A stretch of 64,000 nucleotides of DNA from Clostridium_S neuense (GCF_045310695.1 NZ_JBJIAA010000021.1:22527-86526); one strand, 5' to 3'. Counted from the first letter of the stretch, positions 41,806-52,110 are shown. Numbers and translations are program-made. Notes: a model not told the origin generated them from the sequence alone.

Positions 41806-42740
41806 AGTTTGTTCGATGATAGATAATCTGGCATTGGGATATCAGGATCATAAGAATCAGTATTAATGTATGTTTTAGGATATGCATCTCTATACTGTGA
41901 TGGGGTTAAACCTTCACATTTCTTAAATAACTTCATAAAATACTTTTCATCTTTAAAACAAAGCATATACGAAATCTCCTTAATACTCTTATCCGTATTT
42001 ATAAGAAGTTCCTTTGCTTTATTCAATTTAATGCTATTTATATATTTTAATGTACTCATTCCAAGATTCTTCTTAAATAAACGAGTTAGATAATCAGGTG
42101 TAAAATTAAAATTATTTGCCACTATCTCTACGGAAATATCCTTTAGCACATTTACTCTTATCCACTCTAGAACATCGAAAAACTTTTTATTAACCACATC
42201 TTTTTTAGATGGAGGTTTAAAAGAATTTATAAATTGCTGGGTTAACTCTATAGCAAGCTCCGACACTAAGTAGCTTGTAGCTAAATGTGTATAGTATTGT
42301 GAATTTGCTATATGCAAAATTTGTTTTAAATATATAAATGATTTTCCTGCATCAGTTAATGAAAAAAACGTTGGTAAAAGTATACTATCCTGAGGCTTAT
42401 CTTTATCCATCATAGAAACAACCTCTTCATAAATTTCTGATTTTGTAAGTACTTTTTCTTCAGAAGTACAAAAGAAATGCAGCCAATAAAAGCTAGTACC
42501 CGCCTTAGAAGGAGCATATCCGAAATGAAGAGTTTTCGGAACTAGAAGTAGAACATCGCCCGGATTTACTTCATATTTTTCCTCGCCTTGTTGAATATAA
42601 ATGGTACCCTTTACACCAATAATAATCTCATAGTCTTTATCAAAAATAAATGAATTATGCTGCCAATTCTCTTCGCATATAAATTGTCCGGATTTGAAAT
42701 ATAAAAGAGGACTGCTTACATTTGTCTTAAAATATATCAT
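41802..42740 (-). CDS. AraC-family regulator of the GH127 operon
   Basis: About 312 residues: an N-terminal cupin sensor domain (NPGDVLLLVPKTLHFGY, YWLHFFC) and two helix-turn-helix units at the C-terminus (DISVEIVANNFNFTPDYLTRLFKKNLG; KSIKEISYMLCFKDEKYFMKLFKKCEGLTPSQYR). The ATG at 42740 is chosen since GGTGGTGA precedes it by eight bases; in-frame TTG/GTG codons further up lie in that site. It is divergent from the glycosidase and probably activates it in response to an arabinose-containing oligosaccharide. Confidence 0.85.
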   Translation of the reverse strand: MIYFKTNVSSPLLYFKSGQFICEENWQHNSFIFDKDYEIIIGVKGTIYIQQGEEKYEVNPGDVLLLVPKTLHFGYAPSKAGTSFYWLHFFCTSEEKVLTKSEIYEEVVSMMDKDKPQDSILLPTFFSLTDAGKSFIYLKQILHIANSQYYTHLATSYLVSELAIELTQQFINSFKPPSKKDVVNKKFFDVLEWIRVNVLKDISVEIVANNFNFTPDYLTRLFKKNLGMSTLKYINSIKLNKAKELLINTDKSIKEISYMLCFKDEKYFMKLFKKCEGLTPSQYRDAYPKTYINTDSYDPDIPMPDYLSSNKL

Positions 42741-42989
42741 ATCTGATTTCACCACCAAAAATACGATTTTATTAGTTGTCCGACTTTTGTAAACGATTTA
42801 TAATATAGCCTGTGATATGAAAACATTTAACTAATATGATTATAGTTTTTTCAAGCCCTTATGTCAATGCAAGGTAAAATATTATTTCTATCCGGGTCAA
42901 AAAATAATAAAAGTTTGTTCTAATCACATATTTAATATTAGCACTAAATGTCGGATTTGTCATACCTATCATAGAAGGAGTTGATTTAA
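42741..42989. promoter_or_regulatory. Divergent control region between araC-type gene and GH127 gene
   Basis: A GTCGGA motif is found on both sides, as AAAGTCGGACAA on the minus strand near the regulator start (42776-42787) and AAATGTCGGATTTG on the plus strand 40 bp before the GH127 start (42947-42960). Such paired sites are candidates for AraC-protein half-sites. A/T-rich runs between them could hold both promoters, but no consensus pair was clear. Confidence 0.35.
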
Positions 42990-44981
42990 ATGAAAATTAT
43001 AAATAATGAAGTAGATCTCAAAAAAATACACATTAAGGATAAGTTTTGGTCAAAGTATATAAGCCTAGTAAAGAATGAAATGATTCCATACCAATGGCAG
43101 GTTTTAAATGATGAGGCAAACATAAAAATTGAACGAGAAAGAAATGATAAAAATATTCCCGCTGAAAAAAGCCATGCTATTGAAAATTTCAAAATTGCTG
43201 CCGGTCTTAAAAGTGGACATCACTATGGTTACGTTTTCCAAGACAGTGATGTATACAAATGGTTAGAAGCAGTTTCATATTCCTTGACAAATGAAAAGGA
43301 TCCAGAGCTTGAAAAAATAGCAGATAGCGTTATAGATCTAATAGAACTTGCTCAAGAAAAGGATGGATATTTGGACACTTATTTCACTATAGATGCACCA
43401 GAGAGAAAGTTCAAACGTCTACTTGAAAGTCATGAACTTTATTGTGCTGGACATTTTATGGAAGCCGCTGTAGCTTATTATAATGCTACTGGGAAAAACA
43501 AAGTATTATCTATAGCCTCTAAATTGGCTGACTGCATATGCAAATGCTTTGGTCCAGAAGAAGGTAAAATACATGGTTATGATGGACATGAAGAAGTAGA
43601 AATAGGATTAGCTAAACTATATGTCGTAACTGAAAACAAAAAGTATCTTGAAATGAGTGAATATTTTTTAAAGCAGAGAGGAAAAGACAGTGACTTCTTA
43701 TATGAACAACTAGAAAAAGATATCAATAAAGAAGAAATAATAAAAGGCATGAATACCTCTGAGAAAAAATATTTTCAAGTTCACAAACCCGTTTTAGATC
43801 AAGATACTGCTGAAGGCCATGCTGTAAGATTAGTGTACATGTGTACAGCCTTAGCTGATGTAGCTTATCTAACAAAAGATGCTGAAATGCTCGCTGCATG
43901 TAAAAGGCTTTGGACAAATATAACTAAAAAAAGAATGTATGTAACAGGTGGTATTGGTTCTACTGTATCTGGAGAAGCTTTTACCTTCGATTACGATTTA
44001 CCAAATGACACAATGTACTGTGAAACTTGTGCCTCTGTTGGCCTTGCGTTTTTTGCTCACAATATGTTAAAAAGTGAACCTTCTAGCATTTATTCAAATG
44101 TTTTAGAAAGGAGCTTATATAACTCATCAATCAGCGGTATGGCCTTAGATGGGAAACACTTTTTCTATGTTAACCCTCTAGAAGTTGACCCAAAGGCAAG
44201 CAAATATGACCCAACTAAAAGTCACGTAAAGGTTACTAGACCATCTTGGTTTGGCTGTGCTTGTTGTCCTCCAAATCTAGCAAGAACTTTAACCTCCATA
44301 GGTAAATACGTTTACACTGTATCTAATAACACCGTTTATACTCACTTATATATGGCAAATGAAGCTGAACTTTCATTAAATAATAGCACCATTTTGCTTA
44401 AACAGGAAACAAATTATCCATGGTCAGGAAATATAAAAATATCTTTAAAAGTAGATCAAACAACTAATTTTACAATGGCATTTAGACTGCCAGATTGGTG
44501 CCATTCCTACACAATCAAATTAAATGGTGAAAATGTAGATTATAAAATATCAGATGGATATGCCTACATTACTAAAGACTTTAAAAACTCTGATTTAATA
44601 GAAATCAATTTAGAAATGGAGATTCATGAAATATCCGCTAACCCGCATATAAAGGATGATCTTGGCAAAGTAGCATTACAAAGAGGTCCTCTTGTATATT
44701 GCTTAGAAGAATCAGATAACGGTGATAATCTTCATTTAATTAAACTTACTAAGGATGTTAAATACGAATGCGAGTATGACCCTAATTTACTTGGTGGAAT
44801 AGCTAAAATCACTTGTAATGCTAAAAAGCTTATAGTATCTGATAATTGGAATGACGATTTATATATAGCAGACGCAAAAGCCCCAAAATATGAGAATAAA
44901 AAAATAACCTTTATCCCTTATTACAGCTGGGCAAACAGAGAAATTGGCGAAATGAAAGTATGGATAAATAAAGATATATAA
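42990..44981 (+). CDS. GH127 family beta-L-arabinofuranosidase-type glycoside hydrolase
   Basis: 663 residues, the usual GH127 (DUF1680) length. The signature zinc/cysteine centre is present: YCETCASVG (Glu and Cys ligands, about residue 348) and WFGCACCPPNLAR (about residue 425), which contains the catalytic nucleophile cysteine of the HypBA1 prototype. Upstream, RLLESHELYCAGHFMEAAVAYYNATG and YVTGGIGS are family motifs. There is no signal peptide, so it acts on imported oligosaccharides. It removes beta-L-arabinofuranose in the prototype. Start after GAAGGAG; transporter gene 20 bp downstream. Confidence 0.88.
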   Translation: MKIINNEVDLKKIHIKDKFWSKYISLVKNEMIPYQWQVLNDEANIKIERERNDKNIPAEKSHAIENFKIAAGLKSGHHYGYVFQDSDVYKWLEAVSYSLTNEKDPELEKIADSVIDLIELAQEKDGYLDTYFTIDAPERKFKRLLESHELYCAGHFMEAAVAYYNATGKNKVLSIASKLADCICKCFGPEEGKIHGYDGHEEVEIGLAKLYVVTENKKYLEMSEYFLKQRGKDSDFLYEQLEKDINKEEIIKGMNTSEKKYFQVHKPVLDQDTAEGHAVRLVYMCTALADVAYLTKDAEMLAACKRLWTNITKKRMYVTGGIGSTVSGEAFTFDYDLPNDTMYCETCASVGLAFFAHNMLKSEPSSIYSNVLERSLYNSSISGMALDGKHFFYVNPLEVDPKASKYDPTKSHVKVTRPSWFGCACCPPNLARTLTSIGKYVYTVSNNTVYTHLYMANEAELSLNNSTILLKQETNYPWSGNIKISLKVDQTTNFTMAFRLPDWCHSYTIKLNGENVDYKISDGYAYITKDFKNSDLIEINLEMEIHEISANPHIKDDLGKVALQRGPLVYCLEESDNGDNLHLIKLTKDVKYECEYDPNLLGGIAKITCNAKKLIVSDNWNDDLYIADAKAPKYENKKITFIPYYSWANREIGEMKVWINKDI

Positions 44982-45001
44982 TTTTCGGGAGGAAATATAA
45001 A

Positions 45002-46357
45002 ATGAAAAATGATGTTAAACGAAAAATTTCCATTCCTATTTATCAAAGAATTAGCTATGGAATGACTGATTGTGCAGGTAATCTTCTTTATGTTGTAATA
45101 AGTACCTATTTATTGTATTACTTTACAGACGTCTTTGGTTTAAGTGTTGGAATTGCAGGAACTTTGCTACTAGCAACAAGACTAGTAGATGCTATTGATG
45201 CACCTATATGGGGTTTCCTCGTAGACCATACTCATACAAAATGGGGACAAAGTAGACCATATTTCTTGTGGTTATGTATACCTTTTGCATTTTTTACATG
45301 GTTAACCTTTACAACACCACACTTGTCCGGAACATTAAAAATTGTTTATGCAGCAGTAACATATATCTGTGCTGGAGTATGTTATACGGGTATAGCCACC
45401 CCAATAACAGCCATACTACCTAACCTCTCAAGCGATTCAGAAGAAAGAGTAGTATTGAACTCTTATAGAATGGTAGGCGGAAATATTGGTACACTTTTGA
45501 CAAATTTAGTATTGCCTCTTGTTGCAATTTTAGGTGCAGGTAATAATAGAAAGGGCTTTTCTCTTACTCTTGCTGTGTTCGGTATTGTTGCTATACTAAT
45601 GCTTGTAACTGCTTTTAGAAATTTAAGAGAAAAAAATGTAAGTGAACTTAAATCTATTCCTATAAAAAGCAGCTTAAAAGCTGTAAAAGGAAATTGGCCA
45701 TGGATACTTTTAGTTACAGCAAATTTAATTTATTGGATTGGAAGCAATGTAAGATCCTCCGCTCAAATATATTACTTTGAATACAATCTTCATATGAAAT
45801 ATCTTGTTCCCATAGTTGGTTCTCTATCAATTCTAACTGTAGTTGGTATGATACTCATTCCATTTATGGTTAAGATATCAAATAAAAGAACAGTCATGAT
45901 AGGCGCCCTTTTGGTAGCTGCCCTTTCAAATATGTTATTACATTTTTCAGGTTCTAATGTAACCTTAGTTATCATTTTTTATGTACTAGGCTCTGTTGGC
46001 TCTGGAGTCGCATGTTCTATGCCATTTGCTATGTTATCAGATGCTGTAGATTATGGACAATGGAAAACAGGAATAAGAGCTAGCGGCTTCTTAACTTCTA
46101 TAGGAAGTGCCTTCTGCATCAAAGCAGGAAGTGGTATTGGTGGATTTTTACCTGCTCAAATCATGGGTGCTTTTGGATATGTAGCAAATAAAACTCAAAC
46201 CTCAACTTCTTTGTTTGGTATTGAATTCAGCTTTGTTTGGCTGCCAGCCATATTATTTATAGTTGCATGTATTCCTATGCTGATATACAGCAAATATGAG
46301 AACAATGAAAATAAAATAAAACAGGACTTAATAAAAAGAGGAGAAATGAATGCCTAA
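45002..46357 (+). CDS. GPH-family sugar:cation symporter
   Basis: 451 residues with 12 hydrophobic segments. Start KISIPIYQRISYGMTDCAGNLLYVVISTYL and the loop DHTHTKWGQSRPYFLWLCIPFAF are hallmarks of glycoside-pentoside-hexuronide transporters (XynP, MelB, YicJ). The preceding GH127 gene shares its transcript, so it should import the arabinoside or oligosaccharide that the hydrolase cleaves. A terminator follows 37 bp after the stop. Confidence 0.87.
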   Translation: MKNDVKRKISIPIYQRISYGMTDCAGNLLYVVISTYLLYYFTDVFGLSVGIAGTLLLATRLVDAIDAPIWGFLVDHTHTKWGQSRPYFLWLCIPFAFFTWLTFTTPHLSGTLKIVYAAVTYICAGVCYTGIATPITAILPNLSSDSEERVVLNSYRMVGGNIGTLLTNLVLPLVAILGAGNNRKGFSLTLAVFGIVAILMLVTAFRNLREKNVSELKSIPIKSSLKAVKGNWPWILLVTANLIYWIGSNVRSSAQIYYFEYNLHMKYLVPIVGSLSILTVVGMILIPFMVKISNKRTVMIGALLVAALSNMLLHFSGSNVTLVIIFYVLGSVGSGVACSMPFAMLSDAVDYGQWKTGIRASGFLTSIGSAFCIKAGSGIGGFLPAQIMGAFGYVANKTQTSTSLFGIEFSFVWLPAILFIVACIPMLIYSKYENNENKIKQDLIKRGEMNA

Positions 46358-46393
46358 AGTATTAATTTAAATATTATAATATGGATATATAAA

Positions 46394-46427
46394 AATAGAC
46401 ATAGATTTATACAAATCTATGTCTATT
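46394..46427. terminator. Bidirectional terminator between the transporter and potE
   Basis: AATAGACATAGATTT (46394-46408) and its exact complement (46413-46427) form a 15-bp stem with loop ATAC. A-rich and T-rich flanks exist on both sides, so it may serve the convergent transporter and potE transcripts. Confidence 0.75.
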
Positions 46428-46536
46428 ATATCTATTGGAGATACACACACGTATGGCTTAGGCATATAATCAGCCCAATTAAAAATATTAACTATTCATT
46501 CACCAAAAGGAAGTTAAATCAAATTCTATTATTATA

Positions 46537-47853
46537 CTAAACTTCGTTCTTCTTTAAATCGAAACGATGTGAAACAAATCCATATAATGTCCATCCAGCA
46601 AAAGTAACTATACCACCATATGTCATTGCTTCAAGCCCGCAACCATAAAGAGCATACAAACTATATAGTGAAGCCACTAAAGCAATAAGATCAGTAACCC
46701 TAGCCTTTGAATCTGGCACACCTTCTGATTTTTGTATTACTTTTAACGAGCTCATAGATAGTAAATATGGGATAATATTTGTTACCACCGCCAAGTTAAC
46801 TAGCGTATCGAATTGCTTACTTAAACTTGGACTAATTGTCATTAAGGCAAGTAAACTTTGAATACAAGTAATAATAACCATTGCAACAATTGGTGTACCT
46901 GTCTTTGTAACCTTGCTGAATATTTTAGGAAAATAACCTTCATCTGCAGAACTTCTAAAAACATGTGCAATAGTAAATTGCCATCCAAGTAATGAACCAA
47001 AGCAAGACATAACCATAAGTCCAATAACTACTTTACCTGCAACAGGTCCAAACATAGAAGCAAATGCGAGTCCAAAAGGTGCATCAGATTTCACTAACTG
47101 TGCATTTGGAACTATTCCAGCTATAACATTTGTTGAAATAATATATATAAGTGCGGCACCTATAGTTCCTCCTAGACATGCAATAGGAACATTCTTCTTA
47201 GGATTATCAACTGAATCCATGTTTGCAGAAGCTGATTCAAGACCTAAGAACGCCCATAAGGTTATTGCTATTGACTTTCCAATACCGTTAAAAAACGAGA
47301 AATGATTAGGATTCCATGAGCCTGCATACTGCTTACCACTAAACCAAAACCATCCTGCAGTACACATAACGAGTACAGGTGCAATTACACCCCATACAGT
47401 AATTGATCCAAGTTTACCTGTTATACTTGCTCCTCCAAAGTTAAGCACTGTAGCTAACCATAAAGTAAAAATTGTACATAGTGCTACTTGCAGTGGCGAA
47501 AGCGTTATTCCTAAAAGCACAGCTGCATAACCAACAGCAGAAATTGCAATTGCCGCATTAGCGATTACAAGAGATACTCCATAGGTATAATTACACATGA
47601 AGCTTCCTGCTTTTCCATAGGAATACTCGGCATATCCACCCATACCGCCAGCATTTCTACTAAACATACCACATTGAGCAAAAGCATAAGCTAATGCCAT
47701 TGATCCAACTGCTGTAACGAGCCACGAAAGAATTGACATTGTTCCAACTTGAGCTAACTTAGCAGGAAGCATTATTATTCCAGAACCCATCATGTTTATA
47801 GCAGTTATTATTGTTAGCTGAAGAACACTCATTTTATTCTTCTGTTTTTCCAT
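46537..47853 (-). CDS. potE: Putrescine:ornithine antiporter PotE
   Basis: 438 residues, 12 hydrophobic segments. It matches the E. coli PotE I remember along its length: KMSVLQLTIITAINMMGSGI, YTYGVSLVIANAAIAISAVGY, WAFLGLESASANMDSV, STNVIAGIVPN and DEGYFPKIFSKVTK. It exchanges external ornithine for internal putrescine, so with the decarboxylase it consumes protons and can generate a proton gradient. It lies 192 bp after speF and is likely in the same transcript; the gap has a stem-loop. The start is the ATG at 47853. Confidence 0.93.
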   Translation of the reverse strand: MEKQKNKMSVLQLTIITAINMMGSGIIMLPAKLAQVGTMSILSWLVTAVGSMALAYAFAQCGMFSRNAGGMGGYAEYSYGKAGSFMCNYTYGVSLVIANAAIAISAVGYAAVLLGITLSPLQVALCTIFTLWLATVLNFGGASITGKLGSITVWGVIAPVLVMCTAGWFWFSGKQYAGSWNPNHFSFFNGIGKSIAITLWAFLGLESASANMDSVDNPKKNVPIACLGGTIGAALIYIISTNVIAGIVPNAQLVKSDAPFGLAFASMFGPVAGKVVIGLMVMSCFGSLLGWQFTIAHVFRSSADEGYFPKIFSKVTKTGTPIVAMVIITCIQSLLALMTISPSLSKQFDTLVNLAVVTNIIPYLLSMSSLKVIQKSEGVPDSKARVTDLIALVASLYSLYALYGCGLEAMTYGGIVTFAGWTLYGFVSHRFDLKKNEV

Positions 47854-47943
47854 AATTAATTCCTCCCCCTCTGATATAATTTATTTATAAATACTAAATA
47901 TATAATTACAGATAAACTCTCTAAACTGCTAAAGTTTAATCCA

Positions 47944-47987
47944 CAATGCACAATTAAAGAAGATAACTCTAAATTAATTGTGCATTG
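47944..47987. repeat. Stem-loop between speF and potE
   Basis: CAATGCACAATTAA (47944-47957) and TTAATTGTGCATTG (47974-47987) form a perfect 14-bp stem with a 16-base loop. No T-run follows in either direction, so it is more likely an mRNA-processing or stability element than a terminator. Confidence 0.6.
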
Positions 47988-48045
47988 CATCTAGTACATT
48001 GTTAACTTTAGAAATTTCAAGTAGTTTACCACATAAACCACTAAA

Positions 48046-50208
48046 TTACTTAGACTTTTTATCTAATACATATCCATAGGCATTAATAACGCCATCTTCT
48101 TCTTTTAAGTAAACACCTTGAATTTCTGGAGCAAAACCTGGAAATTGATTTATTCCATCTTTCAATATTAAGAAGTATGTTTGTGCTACTGTATTCCACT
48201 TTTCCCCTGGAACAACACAGAAAACTCCTGGTGGATATGGAAGTGCACCTTCCAATGCTATTTCTCCAGTGATATTTTCTAATTTAACTAACTTAGCATT
48301 ATTTCTTACAAGTTCCCAGTTAGCCTGTTGAGGAGTAATTGCTTGTTCTGGAAGCGAAGCTGCTCTAAATAAATTCTTTTGGTATGTCTTTGCATCGCTC
48401 TTTTTGTAGAAGTTATGCATTTCCTGACATAACCTTCTAATTGTATATCCTTTATAGCGATCACCATGTTTACTGCAAAGGTTTGGTAGAACCTCACTCA
48501 ATGGAGCATCCTCTTTTACAAGATATTCAAACTTAGTTAATAGGGATACAAGATTGTTCATCTTTGTCATAGTTTCTGCTGGTGTTAATAAGAATAATAT
48601 TGAATTTAAATCATTCTTTTCTGGTATAATTCCATGTTCTCTTAAATAATTTGCAAGAATAGTAGCTGGAATACCAAAGTCTTCATATTCACCAGTTTCA
48701 GCATTAATGCCAGGTGTTGTTAACATAAATTTATTAGGATCAACAAAGTATTGATTTTCAGCATATCCTTCAAAAGAATGCCACTTTTCTCCTGGATAGA
48801 ATTTGAAGAATTCAATATTATTTGCAATTTCTTCTGTATCGTAAGTTTCCCACTTCTTTCCGCTTACAACTGGTGGAATAAATGGTCTAAACATTGTACA
48901 ATTTTTTAGAACTAACTTTCTAGCTTCAATTCCTAATTTCACACAATCTGACCATAAACGCTTACCAGCCTCACCCTCTTGCATTCTTGCATTAACATCA
49001 AGTGCTGAGAATAATGGATAGAACGGACTAGTAGAAGCATGAAGCATATATGCATTATTAAATCTTTTATGATCTACATAACGTTTTTGACCTTTAATAT
49101 GTTTATCTTTCTTGTGAATTTGAGATGTTTGTGAGAATCCAGCCTGTTGTTTGTGAACAGATTGTGTTACAAATATTCCAGGATCATTCTCATTTAAATC
49201 TAATAATAGAGGAGAACAGTCTCTCATCATAGGTATAAATTGTTCATATCCAACCCATGCTGAATCAAATAAGATATAGTCGCAGAGATGTCCAATTTTA
49301 TCGACTACTTGTCTAGCATTGTATATAGTTCCATCATAAGTTCCAAGTTGAATTACAGCTAATCTAAATGGTCTTTTCTCTTTAGCTTTTTCTGGATCAA
49401 CCTTAGCTGCTAATTTTCTTAAATATTCTTCATCAAAACAGTGTGCATCTATACCGCCTATAAAACCAAACGGATTACGAGCTGTCTCTAAGTATACAGG
49501 TCTTCCACCTGATTGAACTAAAGCTGAATTGTAAACAGATTTGTGGTTATTTCTATCGAATAAAACTAAATCTCCTGGTGCAACTACAGCATTTGTAACT
49601 ACACAGTTAGAAATACTAGTTCCATTCATTACAAAATAAGTTTTATCAGCGTTATATACTTTAGCCGCATGCTTTTCAGCGTCCATAGCTGGGCCTTCGT
49701 GAATAAGCAAATCTCCTAATTCAACATCTGCATTACAAATGTCTGATCTAAATACATTTTCTCCATAAAAATCATAAAAAAATCTACCTGCTGGATGCTT
49801 TCGGAAATATTGTCCTCCTTGATGTCCAGGACAATCAAACTGTATATTTCCTTTTTCAACGTAATTACTTAAAGTTTTAAAAAATGGTGGCAGCACCTTT
49901 TCTTCGTATTGAACTGCAGCAGTTTCAATCTCTCTTGAGTAAAGCTTTTCATCAAATTTGTTTCCATCCATTATGTGATAAACTTTCTTAAGAAGTTCAC
50001 CATCAAGCTTATCTGTGCTTTTTAAAATAACAAACACAGGGATACCAAACTTTGTATTATGTACATTGCTAATAAGCTCTACATCAGAATCAGTTAATAC
50101 AACTGCTGCTACATCTGTATAATCTGTATTTTCAGCTAAAACCAAGTTTCTATCTGTTGAAAAATATTCCTTAGCTTCTTCAGTACAAGCAATTTTTAAA
50201 TGTTTCAT
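48046..50208 (-). CDS. speF: Inducible ornithine decarboxylase SpeF (group III PLP-dependent)
   Basis: 720 residues, the length of the bacterial ornithine decarboxylases. It holds an N-terminal wing domain, FDCPGHQGGQYFRKHPAG, FVMNGTSISN, LIHEGPAMDAEKHAA, the PLP lysine in VTQSVHKQQAGFSQTSQIHKKD and PGEKWHSFEGYAENQYF. Sequence agreement with E. coli SpeF is very high over the middle. It makes putrescine and CO2 and uses a proton. With PotE it forms the acid-resistance system known in enterobacteria. A PucR-type regulator gene lies upstream in the same direction. Confidence 0.93.
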   Translation of the reverse strand: MKHLKIACTEEAKEYFSTDRNLVLAENTDYTDVAAVVLTDSDVELISNVHNTKFGIPVFVILKSTDKLDGELLKKVYHIMDGNKFDEKLYSREIETAAVQYEEKVLPPFFKTLSNYVEKGNIQFDCPGHQGGQYFRKHPAGRFFYDFYGENVFRSDICNADVELGDLLIHEGPAMDAEKHAAKVYNADKTYFVMNGTSISNCVVTNAVVAPGDLVLFDRNNHKSVYNSALVQSGGRPVYLETARNPFGFIGGIDAHCFDEEYLRKLAAKVDPEKAKEKRPFRLAVIQLGTYDGTIYNARQVVDKIGHLCDYILFDSAWVGYEQFIPMMRDCSPLLLDLNENDPGIFVTQSVHKQQAGFSQTSQIHKKDKHIKGQKRYVDHKRFNNAYMLHASTSPFYPLFSALDVNARMQEGEAGKRLWSDCVKLGIEARKLVLKNCTMFRPFIPPVVSGKKWETYDTEEIANNIEFFKFYPGEKWHSFEGYAENQYFVDPNKFMLTTPGINAETGEYEDFGIPATILANYLREHGIIPEKNDLNSILFLLTPAETMTKMNNLVSLLTKFEYLVKEDAPLSEVLPNLCSKHGDRYKGYTIRRLCQEMHNFYKKSDAKTYQKNLFRAASLPEQAITPQQANWELVRNNAKLVKLENITGEIALEGALPYPPGVFCVVPGEKWNTVAQTYFLILKDGINQFPGFAPEIQGVYLKEEDGVINAYGYVLDKKSK

Positions 50209-50483
50209 AGTTTTGTCCCCCTTTACGGTTTATATAAATGCGAAAAACATTTCTCACTAAAAGACATTATTCTAATACAAATGCATCCATATTATGATTA
50301 TTTTTACACATGTAATGCATAAATATATTAGATTTTCTTAGCAGTATTACGTAGTATTTGTCATTTGCTCTTAGCTCAATTGAAATTTCGCATTAATTAT
50401 TTTCTATATGCTTATAATACACCTTAGGAGGACATTTCGGATTTGTAATATTTTAAATTGCATAGTACATAGTTTTATAAAAT

Positions 50484-51629
50484 TTACAAAGAGGTACTGA
50501 TCAAATTATATATTCTAACGGCTACAGCTAACTCCTCATAAAAATGTTTTGTTTTACAATTTTCGCTTAGTATTTTATTCACTCGCTCTATTCTGTATCT
50601 TATGGTATTACTATGCTGAAATAATTCTTCCCCTGTAGCTTTTATATCTCCATTATTTTCTACATACCTTACAGCAGTTTTTAATAATTCTGTTTCATGG
50701 TTTTTATCATAATTAATTAATGGTTCTATCATTTCTTTGTAATATTTCATTACCCAAGGATTATCTAAAATAGGGAACATCATTTTGTTTATTCCAATTT
50801 CATCAAAAAACGAAATAGATTTTTCATACATAGTTGAGTATCTAAAAGCATACAAGCTTTCTTGTATAGCTTTACCTAAGCTCTCTAAATTATCATACAA
50901 ATTGCTAATACCTATAACATACTCTTTTTCAGCAAATCCCCACCACTTAAGCCTTCTCAAAATAATTTTATCAATATCCTTCTTACTTGCTTCTTCAAAA
51001 GTATTAATGAGAACATACCCATTCTTGTATGGTATAACCTTGCTAAAGGCTTCTTCAGTTTCCTTATCAGAAAAACTTTTTATTTCAACTAATTTGTTGT
51101 TCTTCTTTTTACAAAAAGCTACTATATTGTGTTCTTTAAAATTTATATTTATCTTACGAGCAATACTTTTTATACTTATATCGTTTAAGTTTTTGTACAA
51201 AATGTCATCTATTTTGAGAGCTAAATTCTCATATTCCTTTTTTTCATCGATAGCCTTATTAACACTTACAATTACATCTTCAGTAAACGTATCCTTAAAT
51301 AACATAATAGGAAAATTATTTTTATTCGCAAGTTCAATCACTTCATTAGGAATATAATCAAAATAAATATTCTTAATCGCTAGGCAGCTTATCCCTACAT
51401 CAATCATAGTCTCTACTGCTCCATATAACTCGTCAATCTTATCTCTTATTGCAACTAACGTAGTTAATGCAAAGTCTTCTGGGCTAAAATTTTCTGCTAT
51501 TAACTCACGTGTTTCATAATCCCAAACTGCTACATGATTTATTTTGTTTGAAAGTCCCTTATTTCCAGCAATAACCTTGAATCCTTGTAATATATCAAGA
51601 TTTAAGGCTTCTTTCACAGTTATAGCCAT
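50484..51629 (-). CDS. PucR-family transcriptional regulator, likely regulator of speF-potE
   Basis: About 381 residues: an N-terminal PucR-like domain (MAITVKEALNLDILQGFKVIAGNKGLSNKI), a central GGDEF-like region and a C-terminal HTH_30 domain (AVRYVENNGDIKATGEELFQHSNTIRYRIERVNKIL). Members regulate purine, amine or amino-acid genes. The start is the ATG at 51629 with GGGGGAG just upstream; the frame from 51674 has no site. It is in tandem with speF after a 276-bp gap, so a control role over ornithine decarboxylation is likely. Confidence 0.82.
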   Translation of the reverse strand: MAITVKEALNLDILQGFKVIAGNKGLSNKINHVAVWDYETRELIAENFSPEDFALTTLVAIRDKIDELYGAVETMIDVGISCLAIKNIYFDYIPNEVIELANKNNFPIMLFKDTFTEDVIVSVNKAIDEKKEYENLALKIDDILYKNLNDISIKSIARKININFKEHNIVAFCKKKNNKLVEIKSFSDKETEEAFSKVIPYKNGYVLINTFEEASKKDIDKIILRRLKWWGFAEKEYVIGISNLYDNLESLGKAIQESLYAFRYSTMYEKSISFFDEIGINKMMFPILDNPWVMKYYKEMIEPLINYDKNHETELLKTAVRYVENNGDIKATGEELFQHSNTIRYRIERVNKILSENCKTKHFYEELAVAVRIYNLISTSL

Positions 51630-52065
51630 AAAAACTCCCCCTCTAATAAATTCTTTTATATTTTTAAACCGCAATTATAGTCAATATGCGTTTTAATAAC
51701 ATAAAAGTTTACTTTTATACTACACGATTTGATATTATTCTTGTCTTTATTCTTTTTCAAATTAATCAGAATCAAAATTTTCCAATAATTATTGTCTTTT
51801 TTTGATAATTGCGTAGTATTTACTCAATATATATTTCTTTTTTTTATTAACTTATAGCACAAATTATAAAAAATCATACTTTTAATCAGAATTCATTCAA
51901 AATTAAAAATATTATTCATATATTTGATATATTTAATTATTTTCCTTTAATGTTTTACATCTTTTTGATAATTAATGAAATATCAAATGCTAATTTTTCA
52001 TAATTTATCAATTTAGTAACCTTATTTGTATAAATACAGAATTAACTTTTTACTAATTGTAAAAT

Positions 52066-52110
52066 AAATACCATACATTATTAAATTTCATTTAATAATG
52101 TATGGTATTT
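52066..52110. terminator. Perfect 21-bp hairpin in a long intergenic region
   Basis: A 21-base arm (52066-52086) starting AAATACCATACATTATT is exactly complementary to 52090-52110, with a TTC loop, followed on the plus strand by TTATAATTTTTTT. It is a bidirectional terminator by form, but no gene ends nearby; the MFS stop is 485 bp away on the minus strand. The gap 51674-52595 otherwise holds AT-rich sequence and one family-1 repeat. Confidence 0.6.

Noticed and set aside
46842..47024. Minus-strand 60-codon frame inside potE
   Set aside because: Alternative-frame shadow within a clear antiporter gene.
50785..51357. 190-codon plus-strand frame opposite the PucR gene
   Set aside because: Ser/Phe/Leu-rich antisense frame of a clear PucR-family gene; no ribosome binding site.
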